DNA of 64,000 bases, taken from positions 10,416,001 to 10,480,000 of the forward strand of contig JAGUCH010000001.1 of assembly GCA_019096065.1 (NCBI GenBank), written 5' to 3'. The notes below the pieces were generated by a model. The model saw only the letters and a program-made list of their open reading frames with translations, searched no databases and was not told the DNA's origin. A program made the position numbers and the translations under genes. This DNA comes from Paracyclopina nana. Its lineage: Eukaryota; Arthropoda; Copepoda; Cyclopoida; Cyclopettidae. Shown here in pieces: positions 34,900-45,788 of this stretch (position 1 is the first letter of the stretch; each line of letters opens with the position of its first letter).

Positions 34900-36904
34900 G
34901 GTTTTTAAAAATCTATTTAATTGCTCCCAAACCATGGGATGCTAGCTCATGAGAGCCAGTGATATTCACGTAGCAACTAAAAACCGAGCAGTATTTTTCT
35001 GTACACTCCCCCACAAAACAAAAAGTCTATAGTAAATCTGTAGTAAAGCCAGTTGGAAAATCAATAGTGTCCAAATTGATTAATTTTGATATACATCAAT
35101 TCATCTATATCCATAGATTACTCGCATGTTATTTTTTCACTCTATCATAATTAGTCTTTAAGATATTCAATTTTAAAAGATTTGAAATGGCGACAAAATG
35201 ACCTACTTTAAGTCTTTAAAATGTTTTCATTATTCTTTAATTTTGGAATTGATATGAATTTTATAGCATATAACTAAGTCATTCATCATTAACTTTTTTT
35301 AATAAACCTAAAAATCAATGTTCCTATTTTAAGTATATTAATGACCTATTTATTTGATTTAATTGTAACAAAGTTTACACTAATTTTTATCCCTACTGAT
35401 TTGCTTCATTATTAATGATATTTGTTTAAATGAAATGTATACTAATGCCAAATAGTATATAATTTAGGTGTGAATTTTTTAACAACATCAATATTACTTT
35501 ATTTATGTTTTTTTCTACATTTTATCTCTATTAAATCCCCACTCTTCTAATTAACTAGGTTAGTTCTAAATGTATATTGACCTCATTTTGCTATTAAAAA
35601 ATTGCATGTTCTTAATCACACCTAAATACACTTAGGACTCTACACTGAGTCTCATCCTCTTACTTTTGGTGCTGCTATCTACAAGTATACTAAGTCGGGT
35701 GTAAATGTAGATTTTACAGATTTAATAAGTGGGTAGAAAATCTGTATTTTACCTGTTTTCTTAAATTGAACTTAGTAAACTGTTCAGAGATGGCTCTGCT
35801 TGCAATTCAATAATTTGTGAAATTGTTCTTATCAATAACTTTTAATGGTTTTGAGATTTCAAAAATCATCATTAATAGATGTTGTTTAGAACAGCATGAA
35901 AACTGAGTTAGAAAGTATCATGAACCTCAGTTTTTCCCCAAAAAACTGAGATTTTTAGAATATTTCAATATTTTTTACATGTACCACAATCACTTTAGTC
36001 CACTCTATTTTATCAAAATCAGAACTTTCTATGTCTAAAGACTTACATATGAAATGGGTCATTAGAGTGGAGAGAGCCTGCAAATTTCAGGCTCACATAT
36101 AAATTCAAAACATTATGTAACATAGTTGTTTTTCAGGATTTGTATGCATTGTATCTTGTTAATTAGTTGTGAAATAAAATCAGTCTTATATCCCCCATTA
36201 ATGTATTTGTAATACATAAAAGTGGGGAAAAAAGGTAATTAAGAAATCACATTTTTATCATAAAAATTGACATATAATAGGGAAGAAATTGACATCAGAA
36301 TTCACAATGCCAGATAAAAACATCATTCCCCTTTGATTTAATGTACTTGTTAATTTTTTTTAAAAGTATAGTACATACCTATAAAACAAGAAAAATTGAC
36401 AATAAATAGCTATAAAATAGGCATAGCAGATTCGAAATTTGTCAAAAAAAATATTATTTTTAAATAAGTCTTTTATTAGATGAAAACACTTTTAAAACAG
36501 ATTCAATACTATTAATTTATTAATTAAATTATAAATACTATCTATAATAACTTATGAAACAAAAAAATTCATGTATTATTTTCACACACGCATACCATAG
36601 GATAAAATAAAAATGAAATTAAGTTGATAGCGATAAGTTTTAGAGATCAGGATTTCGCAAAAATTTTATGAAACGGTTGCGGTACGCTTTTAGGTATATT
36701 CTTGTAACAAGAATACCGATCAAAAATACGTACTAAATTAGGATCAAATCGGTATGGTTTGCGGATTTGTTTTGTGGGGTCGAACAATTACAGCCACCGC
36801 AGACTGGCTAGTAAAGCTGTACTCGAGTTTTCCCATTTTAAAATCCTCGCTCAGCAATTTAATGACCCTACTTTACGTGCCCCAGCTCGAAATAAATAAC
36901 TATT
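34900..36904. other. AT-rich gene-free stretch
   Basis: Very AT-rich with no coding pattern. Scattered 'aaatctgtagtaaa' and 'ctgattt' phrases resemble the sequence inside the transposon complex at 48.5-50.6 kb, so it may contain old copies of related repeats. Confidence 0.45.
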
Positions 36905-37076
36905 ACTTGCTGCTTTTCGGGACTGAGAAGGTAACGTAAAAATTGCCCTAGGTGGGTAAATGAAACCAAGCCGAATCTTGAACCGAGCGAAGCGAGGTAA
37001 ATAGTGAGGCGAGGTTTTATTTTACTCAACGAGGGCATTATTTACGTTACCATCAAAGTCCCGAGAAGCAGCAAGT
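36905..37076. repeat. 172-bp foldback, ACTTGCTGCTT termini
   Basis: Arms of about 62 bp run from ACTTGCTGCTTTTCGGGACT to its near reverse complement at 37057-37076. They also share GGTAACGTAAA. The loop carries the partial internal repeat GCGAAGCGAGG / GAGGCGAGG. It ends about 100 bp before the large element at 37185. Confidence 0.82.
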
Positions 37077-37176
37077 CAAATTTTATTAACTGTGACCGAT
37101 TTTCCAAGCGAAATGAACTTGCCAAAATGCCATGTTGTGACGTCACTGGATTTTCACTGGGACACGATCGGCAAAG

Positions 37177-37184
37177 TGAATTTA
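37177..37184. other. Left target-site duplication of the large element
   Basis: TGAATTTA stands here and again at 53533-53540, directly outside the inverted termini GTTAACACTC... and ...GAGTGTTAC. Confidence 0.75.
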
Positions 37185-37740
37185 GTTAACACTCTCATGT
37201 TCAGCGCACAAAAATGCTCAAATTGACATAGATTTCATATAAAAGAACACAAAAAATCTGAAATTCCTATGAGGTCAATAGCAGAGCACATAAAATCTCA
37301 ATTTTTCTTTCCCAACCACCCATCATCACCCAAAATAAGAATTTCATTTTGGCTCTTTTTTCCCAATCACCACCTATCACCACCCAAAATGATTTTGGAT
37401 TTGGTCTTTTTTTCTGATCACCACCCATCACCACCCAGATATGAATTTCGTTTTGCCTCTTTTTTCCCAATCACCACCCATCACCGCCCAAAATGATTTT
37501 GGATTTGGTCTTTTTTTCTGATCACCACCCATCACCACCAAAACATAAATTTCGTTTTGCCTCTTGTTTCCCAATCACCACCCATCACCATCCAGATAAA
37601 TATTTCGTTTTGCCTATTTTTACCCAATCACCACACATCACCACCCAAAATGATTTTGGATTTGGTCTTTTTTTTCTGATCACCACCCATCACCACCCAG
37701 ATATGAATTTCGTTTTGCCTCTTGTTTCTCAATCATCACC
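37185..37740. repeat. Left inverted arm of the large element
   Basis: After about 110 bp of unique arm, blocks of 'tcaccacccatcaccaccca' alternate with 'aaaatgattttggatttggtc' and 'gaatttcgttttgcctctt'. Open frames of 60-110 codons here reflect the repeat and are not genes. Confidence 0.85.
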
Positions 37741-39869
37741 CATTACCAAACCTGGTTTTGCCTCACATTTAGAGTCAAGTTGCCTCAAGTTATCAGCCAT
37801 TACTTGGATGTTCTCATATTGCCGGTAAAAGCTGAGCTAAGCTAAAGTAAAAATTATGCAACGAAAACCGGTTTTTTTGCTCAACATTCACAAAAAGCAG
37901 CTACTTTGCTTGAAATGTTGAGAATTTGCTTAGCTTAGCTTTTTCCAAGACTTTCGCGTTTTCTTTGTAGTTAAGAGTCTATGCAGGAGCCAGGTGGCAA
38001 ATTCATGGTAAGCCAAAATTCTAGAATGAAATGACACCTATCCCAATAGTACCCCCATATAGTGGGATGATTAAGTTATTATGCAACATGGGCTTAGAAA
38101 TGCTCCTGGGCTGAGGTAGAGGCCAATTTTTGGACCTAGGTGGAAAATTGGCGATTTTTTGGCCCTTTTTAGAAAGCATTACAAATTCAATTGCTCAAGC
38201 TAGGCAAGGCTGATCAAAAAAAAATTTTTACCACTTGACTATTGGGTTATGAGGAGTTTTTTGACAGCAAATTATTTTCAATAGGCTTATTGGTTTGTCA
38301 GCTGAAAGAGAAAACGCTCAAAACTGTTTTTATTAAGAAAACTTTTTTGCAGTCAATGGTTTTGGCATAAATCTTTGGCTCTCTGGAAAGCTCTGATCAA
38401 GCCACACGTTATGGCAGGTAGCCTAGGTTGAACTGACCCCATAGCCGCTGAGCTATTCAAGCTTGAATGTGGAAAAAATAGGCATTTTTCTTTTCTGGTG
38501 CATTTATGGACATTTTTACTTCATAAAATATTTTTTTTCATAAAATAAGAATTACTTAAATTGAAAAAGGGAACAAAAAATATTTATGGTGTTTTGGATT
38601 TCTATCACTTAAATACATTGTGCAAGGCTTGGTACACCTAGCAATAAGAATAGAATAAGTTAAGCAGAGAGAATTTGAAAAATTAGTTTCAAAATGGCCC
38701 CAGAGGCCACCATTTTTTGTGGACCCACTTCTAATTTTGTTGGATGTATTTCCATGGTTAGAATAATCTATGGCATCTTCCATCAACTTTGATGATCTAG
38801 ACTTTTGAGCTCAATTCTTTCATTAATGTCCACTTTGTGTCATGCATTTGTGTCAGGTTTAGAAATTCAATTTTCAATTCAAAAATCAATGTTGATGACT
38901 ATCAAATCTATTCAAATGAAGTAAGGAAGCCAAAAAACATAGCAAAGCTATTGAATTTGGAGACAATTGTTATTCATTTTTAGTTAAATAGACTGTCCCT
39001 TCTATAAACTTGGGCTAACCTTTTCAGCTAACTCACATTTGTCTTGTGGCTGTACTTAGATTGGGTAGAACATACTTTCCCTGGATCGACTGCAACAGAA
39101 AGTCCCTTGATTGGCACACAGTACTTGGATTGATAAGATGGGACAATACTTGTATCAACTGCTGTGACTGAGAAGGACCTGGGTCTACTAAAAGAAGCTG
39201 TAAATTGATAGCAGAAAAACTCATTTTCCTTGGATCTACTACTTTGAAAATGTACTTGATACTACTGGGGAATCCTATCTACAAAGGTTGGGTGGCCAGG
39301 ACATTCCCAACTGGGCTTGGGTGACAGAGCAAGACTTTCAAAGTTGGCTTGGGTGGCCAGGTTAAGTTAGCTTTCTTAGCCTTCTCTTTGGAAGAGCATG
39401 TTAATGTAGTCAGTTCTGGTTTATCAAAGACCTTGCTCTTGTAGGTGATCCAAGGATGATTAATTTTGTCGATCCAAGTCTGGTTCATTATAGTCTATCC
39501 ACATACAATACATTGTTGATCCAAGTCTATAAGTTCCATTTGTGATCTAACTTGTGCATCAATGATCCAATGTGGAATCTCACATGGTACTACCAGAATG
39601 CATCATATATGGAACAACTGCAACAGATCATCCCTGAAAATACTGTCAAGGCAGATTGTACTTGGTGCCACAAAATGCAATTGTATGCCATGATACTGGC
39701 TCCAGGTGCAGTGCATTTTGCGAGTAGTGCAAGGCATGCGTTTTGTAGCACCAGGTATCTGTGGCAGTACCAGGAACGGAACTGGCACCAAATCCAATTG
39801 GATGCCTGGGTTATGTCTTTTCAAAAAATAGAGCCATTGGGGCCACTTTTAAAGCACTCTCTTTTGCAG
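37741..39869. other. Interior of the large element, no gene seen
   Basis: No coding pattern on either strand. Short phrases such as GAGCTAAGCTAAG / CTTAGCTTAGC form local inverted repeats near 37835-37945. Variants of 'gatccaagtctgg' recur at about 39100-39530. Confidence 0.5.
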
Positions 39870-40300
39870 TTTTGTAGCAGTACACCGCAATGCGCAAGTT
39901 TTCACTATTGCAAATTCATAATTAGTCAAACATTTGATTTTGCCTCAAAGTAACAGCTGCAACAGACATTTTCACTCAAATTTGACTAGGTCAAGAATTT
40001 CGCGTTTTCTTTGAAGTTTAGTCGCAGTATACCGCAATGCGCAAGTTTTCGCTATTGCAAATTCAAAATTAGTCAAACTTTTGATTTTGCCCCATATTTA
40101 GAGTCAACTTGCCTCAAAGTAACAGCTGCAACTGACATTTTGACTCAAATTTGACTAGGACAAGAATTTCAAGTTTTCTTTGCAGTTTAGTAGCAGTACA
40201 CCGCGATGCGCAAGTTTTCGCTATTGCAAATTCAAAATTGAGTCACAAGTTTGTCTTTGCCTCACATATAGAGTCAACTTGTCTCAAAGTAAGTTTCCGC
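39870..40300. repeat. Three tandem copies of a 150-175-bp unit
   Basis: TACACCGCAATGCGCAAGTTTT and its variants occur at about 39881, 40028 and 40196, with 'ttgcctcaaagtaa' and 'tttgactaggtcaagaattt' between them. It lies immediately left of the Gypsy insertion. Confidence 0.78.
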
Positions 40301-40401
40301 ATTTGTGAGCTTGGAAATGAGTTAACCTGAAAAACTGTCTTCACCCAACCAAACAAAACAAAAAAAACTACTGATTTAATACAGATTGACTACCAGTATT
40401 A

Positions 40402-40597
40402 TGTAGCAGGAACGCGGGTATACGGGTGTGTTCTGTGGGCGCCTGCGAGCGCCCCGTCCCGGTGAAATGAATTGTACAGCAGTTAATAAACGGACGCACT
40501 CGAGTAAACACCTCGACTAGTTTCTAGTAGCAAGTTCTTCTATCGCTACCCGCAGGCGCGCGTGTCATCCTCGGGGGGTCTATACGAACCTCCTACA
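40402..40597 (+). repeat. 5' LTR
   Basis: It begins TGTAGCAGGAACGCGGGTAT and ends CGAACCTCCTACA. It contains AATAAA at 40495-40500, a candidate poly(A) signal. No TATA box is obvious. Confidence 0.95.
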
Positions 40598-40600
40598 AGT

Positions 40601-40618
40601 TGGCTCGGTGCTGAGGAC
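40601..40618 (+). other. Putative primer-binding site
   Basis: TGGCTCGGTGCTGAGGAC lies three bases after the LTR and starts with TGG, as expected for pairing with a tRNA CCA end. I could not assign the tRNA. Confidence 0.55.
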
Positions 40619-40677
40619 AACTCCCCGAGTTATCGACACCTTCGCCCCCAACAAACCCGCAAATAAGGGACAGCAAT

Positions 40678-41181
40678 ATGGCTAAGCAAACAGCCAAATG
40701 GGACCAAATGGGCGTGGCAAGGAGCCACACCCGCAGGCCAACACCACAGTCCAAGCAAGACACCGGTGACACCGACAGCGAGTCGTCACCCTTGCGCCAG
40801 TCAAGCATTCGTGCCAGAATGACAAAGAGCACAGCATCCACCCCAGGCCGAGGTCGGGCGCGTCCCCTGAGGCCGTATGCCCGGATCGCATGGAGGTGTT
40901 GTGGCAGTAGGCATCGCGACACTATAGCAGAAAATCGCGAATACGCTGTCAGCCGGCTATCGTACGCCGAGCAAGCTTGTCCTCGGCTGAGGCCGCCACA
41001 GAGAATGGCGAGCATCACCAGGAGAGCACGGGCCCTCAGGCAGCAAGATCGCTGGACACCTGAGTCGCTAGAATCACCTCGCTTGTCCTCGGCTGAGGCT
41101 GCGCCACAGAGAATGGCGGGCATCACCAGGAGAGCACGGGCCCTCAGGCAGCAAGACCGCTGGACACCTGAGTCGCCATGA
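40678..41181 (+). CDS. Leader open frame, basic repeat-containing protein
   Basis: The 167-codon frame starts at ATG 40678 in the leader upstream of gag. The predicted product is Arg-rich. Two near-identical copies of a stretch starting ITRRARALRQQDRWTPES lie at its C-terminal end, encoded by a tandem duplication of about 114 bp. No family is recognised. It could be an accessory protein, part of a spliced transcript, or an accidental frame in GC-rich leader DNA. The duplication preserves the frame, which is weak support for coding. Confidence 0.35.
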   Translation: MAKQTAKWDQMGVARSHTRRPTPQSKQDTGDTDSESSPLRQSSIRARMTKSTASTPGRGRARPLRPYARIAWRCCGSRHRDTIAENREYAVSRLSYAEQACPRLRPPQRMASITRRARALRQQDRWTPESLESPRLSSAEAAPQRMAGITRRARALRQQDRWTPESP

Positions 41182-42107
41182 CCGCCTCGCCCTCGCAACA
41201 AGGCCTCCATTGAAGTCTTGGCAGGGAGGCCGCGTTACTTTGCAAAAAAACGCGCATTTGTTGGAACGATCCATGTTAATGATCACATTGAGATAAATAA
41301 ACAACAATTAACTACACGCTCCCAAATACTGTGCGCGCGCGCAGTCAAAAGAAATCAGGCCACGACTATCGATTACCCCTGAGAAGCACACCTCGGGAAG
41401 CCGCCAGGCGGGCCCCAGCGGCGGGCCGCAAGGCGAAGGCCAGAAAGGCTTGGCTTTTGGAGATCAGTCAAGGATCCCTTAGCAATGTACCAATAGGGAA
41501 GTTAATCCCTTGACCCGTAGACGGGTCGGCTCAACTGCTTATCGCTAATCCGCTCCCGGTCACTTTCGAGATTCGATGGCGTCAGGCGCAAAATATGGCA
41601 ATAAATGGTCACTCTGAGACCTAGTATTGTGCTGCACAAATACGGTCGCAAACAGACCAAGCTGCTGGCCTCTTTATGGCCGAATTCCCAAGGTTACTCC
41701 TAGTAACAGGGGGATTGACTGCTATTTGCAGCTGCAAGAAGTTGTAAACTAAATCTCGCATCCTGTTGCTAATGAAGCTCTGCTAATAGCCAAATAGCTA
41801 AAATTGGCCGCCTAAATCACCGATCGTAAAACCAGATCTTGTAAACAATCTTGAAAGAGAGAGTCGTTTTAAAACAATTTATCAGAGGGGCCAAAATCCC
41901 CTGCTGGCCGTGAGAGCAGCCGTTGCGCGGATCTGGTGGCAATAAAAAGAGAGCTGATCGGGGGGTCGAGCCCAGTTCTTTGGAAGCTCCCAAGACTATT
42001 ACACCCCCAATCTTCTCGCTTTGCACCATTTCACCGCTGGTAAAACGCAACACTTTCGATTGCTTGTACGCTTACGCTGACTCCTTTTGTATAGCACAGT
42101 AGACATC
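41182..42107 (+). other. Gypsy leader, no confident gene
   Basis: About 900 bp of leader without a convincing frame. It contains the alternating run GTGCGCGCGCGCAG near 41331 and GC-rich blocks. It may hold packaging signals or the donor for an envelope transcript, neither of which I can locate by eye. Confidence 0.4.
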
Positions 42108-43460
42108 ATGATGCTTCGATCACCAAAGCAACGCCCATCTTCCGCTGACGAAGACCCCGATAATCTCTCCGATCCTGGCCACCTCGCCGGCTCGCGCCGG
42201 GAGGAGGTCGAGGTCCTCGCGCCCTTCGGGGTTGGCGGGGCCCAAGGGGGCAACCCCCTCGGGGTTGGCGGGGCCCAAGGAGGCAATCCACTTGGGGCCC
42301 AGGGCGGGACCCACCCACGATCGGGCACGCCCACAGGGGGAAGCGGCGGCGCCGCTGGCGGGCTTCCGCCGCCCCAATTGGCCGGGCCGAACGACGCACC
42401 TCCGGCGTCAGGAGACATGCAAGCCATGATGCTCCAACTCCTTCGCGGGTTCGAAGCCCAACGGAACGCCGACCTCGAGACCAGACAGAGGGAGGCCGAG
42501 TTGCGACAAGTGGAGGCGGAAGCCCGGCGCCTCGAGGCCGAGGCCGCCGCGGCTCGCGCCGGCCGCAAGCGGAAACTTGAGAAGTTTGAGGACACCGAGG
42601 CCGACAAATGGCTCACCTTCCGCCTGCACGTAGAGGCCACCTTCTTGGGTTCAACGGCCTCGGAGGCCACCAAGAAAATGGAGATCAAGCACGCCATGGT
42701 CGGGGTGGCGCTCCGGACGGTCAACGAGGTCGACCTCCGACTGGGTGACGAAGCCTTCACCTTCATGCACCTGCTGGATGCGTACGAGAGGTTCTTCGTC
42801 ACCGCCACGTCCTCTCAGGTGGCCCGTATTGCCTTGGAGACTGCCCAGCAGAAGGCAGATGAGGCTATTCCGCAATGGCATGCCCGCCTGAGGAGCATCT
42901 TTGTTCGAGCCAGACCGGAGCTCGCCAAGGAGGTCGAGACCTACCCTGACCTCATCCGCATCTTCGTCACCAAGATGCACCGCAAAGACGTAGTGATGGG
43001 CCTCGCCGGGCACAAGTTCGCCACCATGGCCGATGCCCTGGAGGCCGCTTGCCAAGCCGAGTGCTGGATGACGATCGGGCAAAGCAAAGGCCGAGTAGCC
43101 GCCCTGCATTCCTCGGATGCCGATGCCGACATCACTTGTTTCTACTGCGAGAGGAAAGGCCATCGCCGGGCCGAGTGCCGTGCCCTCGAGCGGGACAAGC
43201 GCAACAACCGCTACAACCCCAAGATCAACAAGTGGCACAAAGCTGCAAGCCAGCTGCAGCAACGCTCTTCGTCCGCCTCGGGCAAGTGGGGATCGACCCA
43301 GCCTTCGGACCGGAAGCGGTCCTCCGATTCCAACCAGTCCAGCGGCAAGCAGTCCGCCGGCAAGCGGCCCAAGGTCAACGAGATCAGTGAGGCCGGCCCT
43401 AAAGCCGAGTCGGAAGCTTCAGGGAATACGCCGGCGGGAAACGACCCGACCCGGTTGTAG
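42108..43460 (+). CDS. gag: Gag polyprotein of the Gypsy element
   Basis: The frame runs 450 codons from ATG 42108 (a second ATG follows at once) to TAG 43458-43460. The N-terminal part is Gly/Pro-rich with GVGGAQGGNPLG repeated. Next comes a charged, Ala/Glu/Arg-rich coiled-coil stretch (ELRQVEAEARRLEAEAAAAR), then a retrotransposon-gag-like core (DKWLTFRLHVEATF, AFTFMHLLDAYERFF, AIPQWHARLRSIF). The zinc knuckle CFYCERKGHRRAEC fits C-x2-C-x4-H-x4-C. The C-terminus is basic and Ser-rich. Gag would form the particle and bind the genomic RNA. The frame continues in phase past the stop codon into the integrase frame (see findings). Confidence 0.88.
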   Translation: MMLRSPKQRPSSADEDPDNLSDPGHLAGSRREEVEVLAPFGVGGAQGGNPLGVGGAQGGNPLGAQGGTHPRSGTPTGGSGGAAGGLPPPQLAGPNDAPPASGDMQAMMLQLLRGFEAQRNADLETRQREAELRQVEAEARRLEAEAAAARAGRKRKLEKFEDTEADKWLTFRLHVEATFLGSTASEATKKMEIKHAMVGVALRTVNEVDLRLGDEAFTFMHLLDAYERFFVTATSSQVARIALETAQQKADEAIPQWHARLRSIFVRARPELAKEVETYPDLIRIFVTKMHRKDVVMGLAGHKFATMADALEAACQAECWMTIGQSKGRVAALHSSDADADITCFYCERKGHRRAECRALERDKRNNRYNPKINKWHKAASQLQQRSSSASGKWGSTQPSDRKRSSDSNQSSGKQSAGKRPKVNEISEAGPKAESEASGNTPAGNDPTRL

Positions 43461-43493
43461 AGGGCTCCGCCCGGGTCACGCCGGGCGCCTCAT

Positions 43494-45584
43494 TTGGACC
43501 AAGCAGGAGACCACATTAGCGCTGAAGTCTCTGATGACGACTTCTTCCGCGTGGCCAGCCTGAAGCTCATTCCCACCAAACCGGAGTTATGGGCCGAAGC
43601 TCAGGAGGAGGACGACGACCTGGTGACGCTTCGCCAATTGGTCAAACTCCAGCAAGCTCCCTCCAGAGCCCACCTCGATGCTGCTTCCGCCCGAGGGCGA
43701 GTACTCATGGAACAATTCAACAGCCTGTGCCTGGACCAACAAGGAGCTCTCCGGCTGCGTGACCCGCAAGGCCGGCCCTCGACTCGGCTCATCGTACCTC
43801 GCAAATGGGAGGAGGCTAGTCTGAGGCACGTGCACGAAACCATGGGACACCAGGGTCGAGAAAACCTGATCCATCGGGCAGCTCAACACTTCTACTTCCC
43901 AAACATGGCCAGAGTGGCCGATGAGGTCGTAAAGTCCTGCTTGCTGTGTCAGAAAGCTAAACCCGCAACCTCTGATCAGCGACACACCTTGGTGCCACGC
44001 CATGCTGGATTTCCGTTCCAGGTGCTCAGCCTTGATTATGTGGGCCCGTTCAAGCCCACGTCCAACCAGCACCGGTATCTGTTCACGGCCAAGTGTGTGT
44101 TCAGTAAGTGGATTGAGGCCTTCCCATGTCGATCCAATGATGCCGAGACAGCGGTACGATTCCTCACGACGGAAATCATCCCCCGTTTTGGGCTGCCTGA
44201 GCGCCTGCACACCGACCAAGGTACTCATTTCACAGCACACCGCATGAGGGAAGTATGCTCGGCCCTAGGCATCAAGGCCACCACCACGCCGTCATACAAC
44301 CCAAAGAGCAACCCAGTAGAGCGGGCCCACCGTGACCTTAACGAGCTCATACGTAAGATGATCAAGGGACACTATTCTAAATGGGCCGAAGTAGTGCCGT
44401 TTGCATTATTCATCTTGCGTACCACAAAGAATCGATCCACTGGGCTAGCTCCCTATGAGATGGTGTTCGGCAGGCAACCTACCACCAATCTCGACCTCAT
44501 CTTTGGGGACCCGCAGCCGGCAGTGCATAAGGCGACCGAAGCTGGCCGTTTCGCCAAGCAGCTACGGGAACGGATACAACTCGCGCATGAGTGGGCTCGC
44601 AAGAACATTTCTGCGTCCATTGAACGGCAAAGACGGGCCTATCATATGGATAAGCAAGCCTTCTCCCCAGGCCAGAAAGTGTGGCTGTTCACGCCAAGGG
44701 TCGTGCGGTCAATATCCAAAAAGTTGCAAACTTTCTGGACCGGCCCTTGGACCATCGAGAAAAGAATCAACGAGCTCACGTACGAAATCTCGCCAGACCC
44801 ATCATGGCCGCTAACCAAGAAGCAGGTTGTCTCAGTGGACCGACTGAAACGGTACATCGAACCGTCAGATCCACAAGCCGAGACCATTACATCACCTCCC
44901 ATAGAAAACATGGACTTCGACATGCCGGGAGATGAATCTGCGGAGCATATGCACGCTCCCGACCCAGCTTCCGATGAACAGCCCAGCGAAACTACACATT
45001 CGTTCGAATATGCAGTGGCACCAACGGATCGCGAATATGGATTCCCACACGCGAAGGATGACCCTATTCCGCCATTCAACGACGATCCAACCATTCCAGA
45101 ATACGACTGCACCATGTTTGAACACATGTCACAAGACGACAATGACACCCCTCCGAATGAGGGTGAGCAGCAGGACCAAATCTCACCCGATGATTATGGC
45201 CACAACTCGCCGCCGCCATCACCAATACCTCAGCCACCACCGAGGAAAAGAAGAACGGCAGCAGAAATGTTGCAGGAATATTCACAGCAAATATTAGGAG
45301 GCCAAGACAAGCTCGCAGAGACCTCGCGCTCCAGAACGAGAAGCGGCGACAAGCAAGCAAGTCGCGACGAGGCACTGCTGCCCCTGCAACAAGCACCAAC
45401 CGCACAAGCTCTGCCTGAAACAACGAGGTATCTGCTGCCACCGCTAGAACCGCGGCCACCACCAATAAGACCGTCAATACCATCAACCATCCCAGAAGTG
45501 TCGCGATCACAAACATCATCATCATCGTCACAAGGGCAAAATTCTAGCACATCAACACCGATTTCTGATAATGTATTTGATTAA
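43494..45584 (+). CDS. Integrase-only Pol of the Gypsy element
   Basis: The frame opens at the gag stop codon; the first candidate initiator is TTG 43494, so I number residues from there. Residues 30-110 look like the RNase H-integrase linker. The zinc-binding HHCC motif has H114, H119, C149 and C152. The catalytic core has D181 (SLDYVGPF), D241 (HTDQGTHF) and E276 (SNPVERAHRD), the DDE triad with the expected 34 residues between D241 and E276. A GPY/F-like module follows (FWTGPWTI, about 414-421). After residue 460 comes an unusual acidic, Pro/Ser-rich tail of about 235 residues. Protease, reverse transcriptase and RNase H are missing. Integrase would insert the DNA copy into the genome. Confidence 0.9.
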   Translation: MDQAGDHISAEVSDDDFFRVASLKLIPTKPELWAEAQEEDDDLVTLRQLVKLQQAPSRAHLDAASARGRVLMEQFNSLCLDQQGALRLRDPQGRPSTRLIVPRKWEEASLRHVHETMGHQGRENLIHRAAQHFYFPNMARVADEVVKSCLLCQKAKPATSDQRHTLVPRHAGFPFQVLSLDYVGPFKPTSNQHRYLFTAKCVFSKWIEAFPCRSNDAETAVRFLTTEIIPRFGLPERLHTDQGTHFTAHRMREVCSALGIKATTTPSYNPKSNPVERAHRDLNELIRKMIKGHYSKWAEVVPFALFILRTTKNRSTGLAPYEMVFGRQPTTNLDLIFGDPQPAVHKATEAGRFAKQLRERIQLAHEWARKNISASIERQRRAYHMDKQAFSPGQKVWLFTPRVVRSISKKLQTFWTGPWTIEKRINELTYEISPDPSWPLTKKQVVSVDRLKRYIEPSDPQAETITSPPIENMDFDMPGDESAEHMHAPDPASDEQPSETTHSFEYAVAPTDREYGFPHAKDDPIPPFNDDPTIPEYDCTMFEHMSQDDNDTPPNEGEQQDQISPDDYGHNSPPPSPIPQPPPRKRRTAAEMLQEYSQQILGGQDKLAETSRSRTRSGDKQASRDEALLPLQQAPTAQALPETTRYLLPPLEPRPPPIRPSIPSTIPEVSRSQTSSSSSQGQNSSTSTPISDNVFD

Positions 45585-45788
45585 TGCGCATATTGCTGCC
45601 CTCATACAAAAGTTTGGGGGGGTGGCAACACGCGCGCACGCAAAAACAGTAAAACTTCAAAACTTTCGCATTCTGGCCGCAAAATTATGACAGCTCAATA
45701 ATTTACTATTCCTCTCTTCCAGTTCTGAGTACCAGTGCTAATCTTAATTTGCTACCATACAAACTCATAACCCACAAATCAACGAATC

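Noticed and set aside
39552..39953. Plus-strand frame of 133 codons
   Set aside because: Lies in repeat-rich interior of the large element; no domain, and its end overlaps the 150-175-bp tandem repeat.
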